A DNA stretch of 9,595 nucleotides from Wolbachia pipientis (lineage in GTDB: Bacteria > Pseudomonadota > Alphaproteobacteria > Rickettsiales > Anaplasmataceae), in contig NZ_JAHDJT010000042.1 of NCBI RefSeq assembly GCF_023661085.1, forward strand, positions 1 through 9,595, read 5' to 3'. Shown one piece after another: positions 1-6,114 of this stretch. The translations under genes and the position numbers were made by a program. The notes below the pieces were generated by a model. It was not told the DNA's origin and did no database searches. It saw only the letters and a list, made by a program, of their open reading frames with translations. Numbering within the stretch: the stretch's first letter is position 1; each line of letters starts with the position of its first letter.

Positions 1-117
1 TTAAGGCATAAAAACGCCAATACTAAAAATAAATACTGACCAGGGCTTCTTTTGCTTTTTTTCTCGCTTGGTAAATTTATTAACACTTATAGCTAGTTGC
101 AATTTATGAACAAACAT
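1..117 (-). other. Possible small leftward ORF, 38 codons, unrecognised
   Basis: A frame opens at an ATG at 117-115 and closes with TAA at 3-1, just inside the window edge. The predicted 38-residue peptide has a strongly basic stretch (KREKKQKK, residues 18-25) followed by a short hydrophobic segment (about residues 27-37), a layout that could be a tiny membrane peptide or the end of a decayed membrane protein. No Shine-Dalgarno sequence precedes the ATG. The surrounding sequence is repeat-rich and otherwise non-coding. Most likely a remnant or a chance frame; I do not recognise it. Confidence 0.15.
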
Positions 118-158
118 TCATTTTTACAACAAATGTTGTCATAAAGTGAAATGAGATT

Positions 159-175
159 CCAGCGTCACGCGCTGG
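159..175. repeat. Perfect 6-bp palindrome, Wolbachia-type intergenic repeat core
   Basis: CCAGCG (159-164) and CGCTGG (170-175) are perfect complements around a 5-base loop, and GATGAC follows at once. It is the GC-rich island of an otherwise AT-rich spacer. From memory, this palindrome plus 'gatgac' resembles the dispersed intergenic repeats common in Wolbachia; copy number in the genome cannot be judged here. Confidence 0.6.
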
Positions 176-275
176 GATGACAAAAAAAAGGCACTTGGAT
201 GACAAAAAAGGGGCTACTTGGATAATAAGAAAAGGGCTACTTGGGTGACAGTAGAAGGGGTGCTGGAATGACACC
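172..275. repeat. Degenerate tandem repeat, period 22-23 bp, about 4.5 units
   Basis: Units begin at 172, 194, 217 and 240, with a partial copy at 263-275. Each starts CTTGGATGAC or a close variant (CTGGGATGAC, CTTGGATAAT, CTTGGGTGAC, CTGGAATGAC), followed by an A-rich tract and GGGGCTA or similar. The first unit overlaps the right arm of the palindrome at 159-175, so the array appears to have grown out of that element. No coding frame runs through it. Confidence 0.75.
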
Positions 276-404
276 ATCGTTGACTGGCAAGACGGTACCC
301 TTAATTTGTCCTATGGTATTAGTTTAGGTTATGCAGAAAGTCCAATAAGGTTTTTCAACATTGTGCCACAATTCATTGTGCTGCCATATATCGGGATAAG
401 GTAA
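254..404 (+). pseudogene. C-terminal remnant of an unidentified protein, possibly beta-barrel-like
   Basis: The plus-strand frame ending in TAA at 402-404 is open back to a TAG at 251-253. From about 276 it reads like real protein: TIVDWQDGTLNLSYGISLGY, then ESPIRFFNIVPQFIVLP and YIGIR. Alternating polar and hydrophobic residues with many Gly, Tyr and Phe suggest transmembrane beta strands, as in outer-membrane proteins of this order, but I cannot name a family. There is no start codon with an SD; the upstream part is replaced by the tandem repeat at 172-275. Best read as a 3' gene fragment stranded by rearrangement. A chance frame cannot be excluded. Confidence 0.35.
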
Positions 405-440
405 AATAAAGACTAGCATAACGAACTTAGATTGTGCTAG
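398..440 (-). terminator. Rho-independent-type terminator for tRNA-Asp
   Basis: Read on the minus strand just after the tRNA-Asp 3' end, CTAGCACAA (440-432) pairs with TTATGCTAG (421-413), a 9-bp stem with one G-U pair around a 10-base loop. It is followed by TCTTTATTTT (412-403). The stem is modest in GC, but position and T-rich tail fit an intrinsic terminator. Confidence 0.6.
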
Positions 441-450
441 AAGTTATATG

Positions 451-524
451 CGGGAGTGATGAGACTTGAACTCACGACCTCATGCGTGACAGGCATGCGC
501 TCTAACCAACTGAGCTACACCCCC
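451..524 (-). tRNA. tRNA-Asp (anticodon GTC)
   Basis: The minus strand folds into a complete 74-nt cloverleaf: acceptor GGGGGTG/CACTCCC with one G-T pair, D-stem GCTC/GAGC, anticodon stem CATGC/GCATG with loop CTGTCAC (anticodon at 490-488), T-stem GTGAG/CTCAT and T-loop TTCAAGT. The discriminator base is G, as expected for tRNA-Asp. The 3' CCA is not encoded (CAT follows), so it must be added by nucleotidyltransferase. The gene is divergent from rpsB and has its own promoter and terminator. Confidence 0.96.
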
Positions 525-550
525 ATTTCCTTTTAGCGTTTCTGACTTTA

Positions 551-579
551 AAGTTAATAAACATGTTGCCTTTTGTCAA
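551..579 (-). promoter_or_regulatory. Sigma70-like promoter of tRNA-Asp
   Basis: On the minus strand a perfect TTGACA (579-574) is followed after exactly 17 bases by TAACTT (556-551), which keeps the three most conserved -10 positions (T1, A2, T6). Predicted initiation near 544 leaves about a 20-nt leader before the tRNA 5' end at 524. Confidence 0.65.
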
Positions 580-589
580 CGTTTTTTGT

Positions 590-618
590 TTGCACTTTGT
601 TGCCTTTTATATTACTAT
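590..618 (+). promoter_or_regulatory. Candidate promoter of the rpsB operon
   Basis: TTGCAC (590-595) and TACTAT (613-618) are spaced by 17 bases; the -10 matches consensus at four positions, the -35 at three. Initiation would fall near 625, giving about an 80-nt leader to the rpsB start at 705. The region is very AT-rich (another -10-like string, TATAAA, lies at 618-623), so the exact site is uncertain. It is divergent from the tRNA-Asp promoter. Confidence 0.4.
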
Positions 619-692
619 ATAAATAATTTGATTTCACACATGGCTTATACAAATAGTCCTATTAGGGTTATGCCATGGAGGATAAACTATTT

Positions 693-697
693 GGAGG
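693..697 (+). promoter_or_regulatory. Shine-Dalgarno site that decides the rpsB start
   Basis: GGAGG at 693-697 lies 7 bases before ATG 705. An upstream in-frame ATG at 675 has no SD before it, and ATG 699 is only one base from this SD. So 705 is the supported start. Confidence 0.7.
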
Positions 698-704
698 AAT
701 GAAT

Positions 705-1553
705 ATGGTAAACTTACCTGAGGTCACTATACGTGATTTAGCTGGATCTGGCGTACATTTTGGTCATAAAATTAGTCGCTGGAATGCGAAAATGGCTCCA
801 TACATATATGGGGTACATCAAGAAAATCGTATACATATAATTGATTTGCGAAAGACATTGCCATTACTACAGGTGGCAATGAAGGCCTTATATGAAGTTG
901 CATCTCAAGGTGGCCGCATCTTATTTGTTGGTACAAAATTTCAAGCTTTGGATATCATTGCAAGTGAAGCAGTTCGTTGTGGTCAATATTATGTAAATTA
1001 TCGATGGCTTGGCGGCATGCTTACTAACTGGGGGACTGTCTCTTCTTCAATTAAGACACTAATTCAATATGAAAAAATGCTAAATGATGAAAATAGCGTT
1101 TTAACGAAGAAAGAATTAGGGAATATTGAAAAGAAAAGACAAAAGCTTGATAAGGCGTTAGGTGGCATTAGAGAGATGGGAGCAATTCCGGATATTTTGT
1201 TCATTATTGATACTAATAAGGAGCACATTGCAGTTAAAGAGGCGAAAAAATTGGGAGTTCCAATAGTTGCAGTACTTGATACTAACTCTGATCCAGATGA
1301 TATTACTTATCCTATACCAGGAAATGATGACTCAAGAAAATCAATAGAGCTCTATTGTAGGTTGGCTGCAGACTTTATATTGACTGGAATAGAATCTAGC
1401 TTAGCAAGATCTGGAGTTAAGGTTGGTGATATAAAGGATGATGAGTTTATTCGAGAAAAAGGAGATAATATTGTACAGACTAAAAAGGTGCATGGTAAAA
1501 TTTATAAAGAAGATGAAAAGGAGGTAGTAGCGAATGAAGATGAATCCAGATAG
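705..1553 (+). CDS. rpsB: 30S ribosomal protein S2
   Basis: S2 is a small-subunit ribosomal protein that helps recruit S1 near the mRNA platform. The N-terminus [20 protein letters not shown] with the following [10 protein letters not shown] is the classic S2 opening; further family segments are [10 protein letters not shown], the lysine-rich helical hairpin around residues 115-145, and the [18 protein letters not shown] block near residue 195. I start at ATG 705 (282 residues) because of the SD at 693-697; an upstream ATG at 675 would add 10 residues without SD support. The protein is about 40 residues longer than E. coli S2 owing to a charged C-terminal tail rich in Lys, Glu and Asp. It is the first gene of the operon and its last 20 bases overlap tsf in another frame. 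Confidence 0.97.
   Translation: MVNLPEVTIRDLAGSGVHFGHKISRWNAKMAPYIYGVHQENRIHIIDLRKTLPLLQVAMKALYEVASQGGRILFVGTKFQALDIIASEAVRCGQYYVNYRWLGGMLTNWGTVSSSIKTLIQYEKMLNDENSVLTKKELGNIEKKRQKLDKALGGIREMGAIPDILFIIDTNKEHIAVKEAKKLGVPIVAVLDTNSDPDDITYPIPGNDDSRKSIELYCRLAADFILTGIESSLARSGVKVGDIKDDEFIREKGDNIVQTKKVHGKIYKEDEKEVVANEDESR
1520..1524 (+). promoter_or_regulatory. Shine-Dalgarno site for tsf inside rpsB
   Basis: GGAGG at 1520-1524 is within the rpsB coding sequence, 9 bases before the tsf ATG at 1534 and 15 before a second ATG at 1540. Spacing favours 1534. The arrangement suggests translational coupling of S2 and EF-Ts. Confidence 0.65.
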
Positions 1554-2403
1554 CATAAAGGAACTACGTAATAGAACAGGGCTTGGTTTAAGTGATTGTA
1601 AAAAAGCGTTAGAAGAGTGTAATGGTGATATCAAAAAGGCCATTGATAAGTTACGTACAATAGGGCTTGCTAAGGCTGACAAAAAGTTCGATAGGGTAAC
1701 TTCAGATGGGCTAATTGCTATGCATTTGGCTGGAAATCGTGGCGTGTTGATTGAACTCAATTGTGAAACTGACTTTGTTGCAAGGAATGAGAAATTTATA
1801 GAACTAATATCAAATTTAGCATCAATTGCTTATCAGGAACGCTGTACTAGCGTTGATGAGTTAAAAAATGCCAAATATGAAGGCGTTGGTACAGTGCAGG
1901 AAGCTATCATAAATGGTACATCTGTCCTTGGTGAAAAGTTAGAGCTGAGCAAGCTTTGTTACCTGGAAGCTCAGAACGGAATTGTTGCTGGTTATGTACA
2001 TGGTGATGTGTGTGACCTGGGTAAAACTGGAGCTTTAGTGGCATTGCAATCATCCGGTGATAAGTCAAAGTTGCAAGAAGTTGGGAGACAAATAGCGATG
2101 CACGTAGTTGCCATGAAGCCCGAAGCTCTCTCTATAGATGACTTAGATCAAGCAAAGCTAAGCAATGAACGTTCTATAATTGAAGGACAGGTGAAAAGCT
2201 TAAATAAACCTGAAGAAGTGACGAAGAAAATAGTAGATGGTCGAATGGCTAAATATTATGAAGAAGTTGTTTTACTAGAACAGAAATTTATCAGGGATGA
2301 GAAAATGAAAATTTCTGATTTTATAAAATTAAGCGAGTCGAGTGTAAACTCTACTGTTAAATTATCTGACTATAAGTTACTTATTTTAGGTAGCAGAGAT
2401 TAA
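1534..2403 (+). CDS. tsf: Translation elongation factor Ts
   Basis: EF-Ts is the guanine-nucleotide exchange factor that regenerates EF-Tu-GTP. Residues 1-50 form the UBA-like N-terminal domain ([18 protein letters not shown], then the IKKAIDKLR helix). The EF-Tu-contacting motif [13 protein letters not shown] is at about residues 74-86. Two core repeats and a helical region follow, ending with the FIKLSE-type C-terminal segment. At 289 residues the length is normal. ATG 1534 is chosen over ATG 1540 because of the SD at 1520-1524. It overlaps the end of rpsB by 20 bases, and pyrH follows 10 bases after its stop. Confidence 0.97.
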   Translation: MKMNPDSIKELRNRTGLGLSDCKKALEECNGDIKKAIDKLRTIGLAKADKKFDRVTSDGLIAMHLAGNRGVLIELNCETDFVARNEKFIELISNLASIAYQERCTSVDELKNAKYEGVGTVQEAIINGTSVLGEKLELSKLCYLEAQNGIVAGYVHGDVCDLGKTGALVALQSSGDKSKLQEVGRQIAMHVVAMKPEALSIDDLDQAKLSNERSIIEGQVKSLNKPEEVTKKIVDGRMAKYYEEVVLLEQKFIRDEKMKISDFIKLSESSVNSTVKLSDYKLLILGSRD

Positions 2404-2413
2404 GTAGTTGAAA

Positions 2414-3145
2414 ATGACTGTCTCAACAGATGAAATAAAATACTACAGGGTGTTATTTAAAATCTCTGGTGAGGCTTTAATGGGATCACGGCCTTATGGC
2501 CACGATATGGAGGTTATAGATCAATTATGCAAAGATGTAGCTGATGTTCACAAACTTGGGGTTCAGATATGTATTGTTGTTGGTGGTGGTAATATCTTTC
2601 GTGGCGCATCTGCATCTTTAAGTGGCTGTGAAAGAGCAAGCAGTGATTATATTGGAATGCTTGCAACTATAATTAATGCTTTGATTTTACAAAATTTTTT
2701 AGAGAAAAATTTAGTAGATTCTAGGGTGCTGTCTGCAATACCCATGGCCACTATATGCGAATCTTATATCAGGAGAAAAGCCATTCGTCATTTAGAAAAA
2801 GGTAGAGTAGTAATCTTTGCGTCAGGTACAGGTAATCCATTTTTTACTACAGATACAGCTGCAGCTTTACGTGCTGTTGAAACAAATTGTGATGTTATTT
2901 TGAAAGGTACACAAGTAAGTGGTGTATACTCCGCTGATCCGAAAAAGAATGAGGATGCTGTAATGTATGATAAGCTTTCTTATATGGATTTGTTGACTCG
3001 TGATTTAAAAGTTATGGATGCATCAGCGATTTCACTTGCACGTGAGAATTCTGTTCCAATTATAGTTTTTTCTTTGAAAGAAGAAAAAATAGTCAATATT
3101 GTTAAGGGTTGTGGTACTTGTACTATAGTTTCAGATTATAAATGA
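2414..3145 (+). CDS. pyrH: Uridylate (UMP) kinase
   Basis: Phosphorylates UMP to UDP, feeding RNA synthesis and UDP-sugar supply; a hexameric amino-acid-kinase-fold enzyme. Visible motifs are KISGEAL near residue 15 (phosphate-binding lysine), the glycine-rich [10 protein letters not shown] near residue 57, the [19 protein letters not shown] block around residue 137 typical of bacterial UMP kinases, and the [16 protein letters not shown] segment. I give ATG 2414 (243 residues). A TTG at 2408, two codons upstream in frame, is an alternative; neither has a convincing SD, so translation may be coupled to tsf, whose stop is 10 bases before. The E. coli enzyme has a similar length (241). Confidence 0.95.
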   Translation: MTVSTDEIKYYRVLFKISGEALMGSRPYGHDMEVIDQLCKDVADVHKLGVQICIVVGGGNIFRGASASLSGCERASSDYIGMLATIINALILQNFLEKNLVDSRVLSAIPMATICESYIRRKAIRHLEKGRVVIFASGTGNPFFTTDTAAALRAVETNCDVILKGTQVSGVYSADPKKNEDAVMYDKLSYMDLLTRDLKVMDASAISLARENSVPIIVFSLKEEKIVNIVKGCGTCTIVSDYK

Positions 3146-3155
3146 TAGGTAATTT

Positions 3156-3713
3156 ATGTTGAATGAAGTAAAAGCTAAAACAAAAGAAAGGATGCTAAAA
3201 ACTATTCAGTCCTTTCGTGATGATATTAAAGGTATACGCACCGGTAGAGCTAGTGCATCATTACTTGATGGCATATCTGTGAATATCTATGGAGGACATC
3301 AAAAACTGAATCAAGTTGCCGGTGTTTCAGTTACGGACAATAAAACATTATCAATTAAAGTTTGGGACATTAGCGTTATAGGTGAAGTAAAAAATGCTAT
3401 ATTGAATGCCAATCTAAATTTAAATCCTGTCGTCGAAGGTAATACTATACGTATAACCCTTCCAGATTTAACGCAAGAAACTCGTGAAAGATTAGTGAAA
3501 TTACTGCACCAGTTTGCTGAAAATGCGCGAGTTGCCATTAGAAATATACGTAGAGATATTATGGAAGAAATAGAGAAAATGCAGGAAAGTAAAGAAATCT
3601 CAGAAGATGATCTTCATAGTGCTAAAAAGGAAATACAGAATATTACTGATGATAATATCAAAAAGATTGATAGCGAGTTATCTATTAAAGAGAAGGATAT
3701 ACTGAATCACTGA
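3156..3713 (+). CDS. frr: Ribosome recycling factor
   Basis: RRF, with EF-G, splits post-termination ribosomes. At 185 residues it has the same length as the E. coli protein. The hallmark IRTGRASASLLDGI lies at about residues 27-40. The beta-rich domain II and the long C-terminal helices (RNIRRDIMEEIEKMQ, then DDLHSAKKEIQNITD) complete the two-domain fold. AGG at 3147-3149 sits 6 bases before the ATG. pyrH ends 10 bases upstream, and the uppS ATG follows the frr stop with no gap. In many bacteria dxr lies between frr and uppS; here it does not. Confidence 0.97.
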   Translation: MLNEVKAKTKERMLKTIQSFRDDIKGIRTGRASASLLDGISVNIYGGHQKLNQVAGVSVTDNKTLSIKVWDISVIGEVKNAILNANLNLNPVVEGNTIRITLPDLTQETRERLVKLLHQFAENARVAIRNIRRDIMEEIEKMQESKEISEDDLHSAKKEIQNITDDNIKKIDSELSIKEKDILNH

Positions 3714-4418
3714 ATGATAAACGAATTAAACGTTGAATCTCTACCAAAACACTTGGCAATCATTATGGATGGCAATGGTCGGTGGGCAAACAACCAAGGA
3801 AAGGTAAAAATTGATGGTTATAGAAAAGGCAGCGAGGTTGCATATGGCATTGCTAAGTATTGCGCAACCTTAGCCATACCCTATTTGACTTTGTATGCAT
3901 TTTCCATGGAGAATTGGCTTAGACCTAAAGAGGAAACTGACCATCTATTTGATTTATTTTACTCTGTTCTAACTGACGAGGATAAAATCAACTTCATTTG
4001 CAATTATAATATTAAGTTAAGTTTTATTGGCAATTTAAGTTTGTTACCAAAAAAAATACTTGATCAAATTAGAAAGGCAGAGGAAATGACACATAAGAAC
4101 GATGGTTTATTACTTACTGTAGCGGTCAGCTATGGAGCAAAGCAAGAAATTATACATGCTATAAGCAATGTTATGAAAGAAAATATTGCTCGTATATCAG
4201 AAGATGAATTTGAAAAATTTCTATATACTAAAGATTTGCCGAAGTTGGATTTGTTGATTCGCACTGGCGGTGAAAAAAGGTTAAGTAACTTTTTATTATG
4301 GCAAGCAGCTTACGCTGAATTGTATTTTTGTGATATTTTGTGGCCTGATTTTTCTTGTCAAGATTTGAGTAAAGCATTAGAAGATTATACGAGAAGAGAA
4401 AAAAGATATGGCAGATAA
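3714..4418 (+). CDS. uppS: Undecaprenyl-diphosphate synthase (cis-prenyltransferase)
   Basis: Condenses isopentenyl diphosphate onto farnesyl diphosphate to make the C55 lipid carrier for peptidoglycan precursors (lipid II). Key motifs: HLAIIMDGNGRWA at 13-25 with catalytic Asp19, FSMENW at 63-68, SYGAKQEI at 139-146, RTGGEKRLSNFLLWQ at 183-197 and the AELYF/WPDF end around 201-213. RTGGE replaces the usual RTSGE, a conservative change. The 234-residue length is slightly shorter than E. coli UppS (253). The ATG abuts the frr stop and its end overlaps cdsA by 11 bases, so translation is probably coupled. In this symbiont lineage lipid II is made without a classical wall, which would explain retention (established knowledge, not seen here). 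Confidence 0.96.
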   Translation: MINELNVESLPKHLAIIMDGNGRWANNQGKVKIDGYRKGSEVAYGIAKYCATLAIPYLTLYAFSMENWLRPKEETDHLFDLFYSVLTDEDKINFICNYNIKLSFIGNLSLLPKKILDQIRKAEEMTHKNDGLLLTVAVSYGAKQEIIHAISNVMKENIARISEDEFEKFLYTKDLPKLDLLIRTGGEKRLSNFLLWQAAYAELYFCDILWPDFSCQDLSKALEDYTRREKRYGR

Positions 4419-5034
4419 TAATTTTGTGATTAGAATACTGTCCTCTATAGTAATATTGTTTATATTTTCTTTTGCTACATATTTCAGTGATTTATCGTTT
4501 TACCTATTAATTTTTTCGATAGCAGTTTTATCTTCTTTTGAATGGTATAACCTAACTCAGGGAAACAGAATATTATATATTTTCGCATTACTATTGATTG
4601 CGCTACCAAATGCCTCATTGATATACCTGTATAACCTGTCACAAGGAAAATATGTATTAGTATGGCTCATCTTAACCATTTGGAGCATTGATATCACTGC
4701 CTACCTATTTGGTAAGAATTTTGGTGGAGCTAAAATTTGTCCAATGATTAGCCCTGGAAAAACTTGGTCGGGACTTCTTGGCGCAATCCTAGCTGGAATA
4801 GTGTGTACAATTTTTGGGTCAATATTTTTAGGTTTATTTTCAGTCTTTTATTCTCCAATAGTTGGCCTCGCAATTGCTATTTTAGCACAACTTGGCGATT
4901 TCACTGAATCACTCATTAAAAGAGTTTACAATGTTAAAGATAGTGGAAGTATGATACCTGGCCATGGAGGAGTACTCGATCGTATGGACAGTTTCATTTT
5001 CACTGCTCCCCTTATTACTATCTATGTAAGCTAG
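4408..5034 (+). CDS. cdsA: Phosphatidate cytidylyltransferase (CDP-diglyceride synthase)
   Basis: Integral membrane enzyme forming CDP-diacylglycerol from CTP and phosphatidate, the branch point to phosphatidylethanolamine and phosphatidylglycerol. The protein is mostly hydrophobic helices (about 8-25, 30-45, 55-75, 83-100, 120-160). It ends with the family signature at 168-194: SLIKR, then KDSGSMIPGHGGVLDRMD, which holds the metal- and CTP-binding Asp residues. At 208 residues it lacks the extra N-terminal helices of the 285-residue E. coli enzyme. The start overlaps uppS by 11 bases. It is the last gene of the run; rseP and bamA, which often follow in proteobacteria, are absent here. It converges with the next gene, 19 bases away. 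Confidence 0.95.
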   Translation: MADNNFVIRILSSIVILFIFSFATYFSDLSFYLLIFSIAVLSSFEWYNLTQGNRILYIFALLLIALPNASLIYLYNLSQGKYVLVWLILTIWSIDITAYLFGKNFGGAKICPMISPGKTWSGLLGAILAGIVCTIFGSIFLGLFSVFYSPIVGLAIAILAQLGDFTESLIKRVYNVKDSGSMIPGHGGVLDRMDSFIFTAPLITIYVS

Positions 5035-5083
5035 CTAACTAAAAAGAACGTAGTCATCCATGGGTTCTTCTTTTTCTGTTAGC
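5034..5083. terminator. Imperfect long hairpin between convergent cdsA and zinc-ribbon gene
   Basis: GCTAAC (5034-5039) pairs with GTTAGC (5078-5083). Inside it AAAAAGAAC (5041-5049) pairs with GTTCTTCTTTTT (5064-5075), allowing small bulges. The structure lies exactly between the stop of cdsA and the 3' end of the opposing gene, and includes that gene's last ten codons or so. No clean T-run follows the stem on either strand, so it is a likely but not canonical bidirectional terminator. Confidence 0.4.
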
Positions 5084-5299
5084 TGCCGTCACAATGCACC
5101 CTGCAACAGATTTAGATTCTTCGTTAGATTTAAATTTTTCAGACTCTTCAAATTTAAACTCTTCATTCATTAGCTTATTACAGTAAGGACAGAATGTTTC
5201 GCTTCCTTCTTTATACAGGTATATTAATGGGTGACCAGAACCATCATCGTTTTCATCACCACGACAACAAACTATTATATCATTATCCCTCACTGTCAT
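5054..5299 (-). CDS. Small zinc-ribbon protein, zf-CHCC / NDUFS6-like
   Basis: An 81-residue protein with a clear C-x(10)-H-x(13)-C-x2-C zinc site: Cys12 (Cys11 adjacent), His23 in GHPLIYLY, and Cys37-Pro-Tyr-Cys40. This matches the zf-CHCC family (Pfam PF10276), whose mitochondrial member NDUFS6 is an accessory zinc subunit of respiratory complex I; alphaproteobacteria carry small homologues. That the bacterial protein acts in complex I assembly is inference. The tail after residue 41 is Glu/Lys/Ser-rich, with an imperfect internal repeat (FKFEESEKFKSNEESKS), and unlike the core looks disordered. ATG 5299 is supported by AAAGGAG at 5310-5304. coaD lies 65 bases upstream on the same strand, so the two may be co-transcribed. 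Confidence 0.85.
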   Translation of the reverse strand: MTVRDNDIIVCCRGDENDDGSGHPLIYLYKEGSETFCPYCNKLMNEEFKFEESEKFKSNEESKSVAGCIVTAANRKRRTHG

Positions 5300-5303
5300 A
5301 TTG

Positions 5304-5310
5304 CTCCTTT
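5304..5310 (-). promoter_or_regulatory. Strong Shine-Dalgarno site of the zinc-ribbon gene
   Basis: AAAGGAG on the minus strand ends 4 bases before ATG 5299. It is the longest SD match in the window, and confirms that this small frame is translated. Confidence 0.6.
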
Positions 5311-5364
5311 AGTTTATAATGTCTTATGTATTGAATATACATGTTTGGGAATAGAAAATAAACA

Positions 5365-5871
5365 TTATTCTTCACTTCTTATCCTGTTTAGATTAATCAA
5401 TTCCTTCTGAACGCCCTCTGGCACAAATTTGCTAACACTTTCCCCTAACCTTGCTATTTCTTTTACAAAACTTGATGAAATAAATTGGGTATCCTCAGAG
5501 GCAGGAAGAAATATGGTTTCAATTTCAGGAAGAAGTTTATAATTTACCCAACTCATTTGAAACTCATAATCAAAATCCGACACTGCTCTGAGTCCTCTAA
5601 TAATAACAGAGGCATTCTGCTCTTTAGCAAACTTCATTAACAGCCCATTAAAAGACACAACTTCCGCGCCAATTCCTAGCCTTTTAATTTCATTTTTAGC
5701 CATACTTGTGCGCAACTTTACGTCAAAGGCAGTGTACTTATTAACATTTTCTGCAACACCGATTATTAATTTATCAACTAGCTTACATGCTCTTTTTATT
5801 ATGTCAATATGCCCAAAGGTGATAGGGTCAAATGTTCCGGGGTAGATTCCTATTCTGTTATTAATGTCCAT
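5365..5871 (-). CDS. coaD: Pantetheine-phosphate adenylyltransferase
   Basis: Catalyses the penultimate step of coenzyme A synthesis, transferring AMP from ATP to 4'-phosphopantetheine. Nucleotidyltransferase motifs are clear: IYPGTFDPITFGH at residues 9-21 with the T-x-G-H element at 18-21, RGLR at 92-95 with SDFDYEFQM following, and the ISSSFVKEIA phosphate-binding motif at 131-140. The 168-residue length is typical. The ATG at 5871 is the only ATG before the conserved core, yet its AAGG lies directly against the start codon; a rare ATT start at codon 3 would be better spaced but is unproven. Divergent from tRNA-Phe; the zinc-ribbon gene follows 65 bases downstream. Confidence 0.96.
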   Translation of the reverse strand: MDINNRIGIYPGTFDPITFGHIDIIKRACKLVDKLIIGVAENVNKYTAFDVKLRTSMAKNEIKRLGIGAEVVSFNGLLMKFAKEQNASVIIRGLRAVSDFDYEFQMSWVNYKLLPEIETIFLPASEDTQFISSSFVKEIARLGESVSKFVPEGVQKELINLNRIRSEE

Positions 5872-5904
5872 CCTTTATTTTTATATAAATTACTTTAAAA
5901 ACTT

Positions 5905-5933
5905 TTGATAGACATAATAACATTTTTTATCTA
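5905..5933 (+). promoter_or_regulatory. Candidate promoter of tRNA-Phe
   Basis: TTGATA (5905-5910, five of six consensus) is followed after 17 bases by TATCTA (5928-5933, three of six). Initiation near 5940 would give about a 13-nt leader to the tRNA. The -10 is weak and the spacer very AT-rich. Confidence 0.45.
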
Positions 5934-5952
5934 AAAATGAAAGCATATGGTT

Positions 5953-6025
5953 GGCCTGATAGCTCAGTTGGTAGAGCAAAGGACTGAAAATCCTTGTGTC
6001 GCTGGTTCGATTCCTGCTCAGGCCA
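5953..6025 (+). tRNA. tRNA-Phe (anticodon GAA)
   Basis: A 73-nt cloverleaf: acceptor GGCCTGA/TCAGGCC (perfect), D-stem GCTC/GAGC, anticodon stem AAGGA/TCCTT with loop CTGAAAA (anticodon 5986-5988), T-stem GCTGG/CCTGC and T-loop TTCGATT, discriminator A at 6025. The middle pair of the T-stem is a T-T mismatch. CCA is not encoded in full (A-CC-T follows). It is divergent from coaD. Confidence 0.96.
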
Positions 6026-6057
6026 CCTTTCCCTTTCTTAATAAATTTACCTTCTTG

Positions 6058-6086
6058 TTGCAAAATGCTCTATTATGTGTTATGAT
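6058..6086 (+). promoter_or_regulatory. Sigma70-like promoter of the amidotransferase-like gene
   Basis: TTGCAA (6058-6063) and TATGAT (6081-6086) are spaced by 17 bases; the -10 matches consensus at five of six positions. Initiation near 6093 gives a leader of roughly 22 bases before ATG 6115, so this gene appears to be transcribed independently of tRNA-Phe. Confidence 0.6.
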
Positions 6087-6114
6087 ATTTATATGAATAT
6101 TAGTGTAGTAAATT

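Noticed and set aside
126..139. Small inverted repeat ACAAC-AAAT-GTTGT
   Set aside because: A 5-bp stem in AT-rich DNA with no associated gene or T-run; expected by chance.
172..275. CRISPR-like array
   Set aside because: The repeats are directly tandem with no unique spacers, and no cas genes are nearby.
675..704. Longer rpsB starting at ATG 675
   Set aside because: No SD precedes it, while GGAGG at 693-697 is ideally placed for ATG 705, and S2 homology begins after 705.
1401..1760. 119-codon open frame on the minus strand
   Set aside because: It lies antisense across the rpsB/tsf junction, has no SD or family resemblance, and both sense genes are unmistakable.
3311..3538. 75-codon open frame on the minus strand
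   Set aside because: Fully antisense to frr, with no recognisable protein features.
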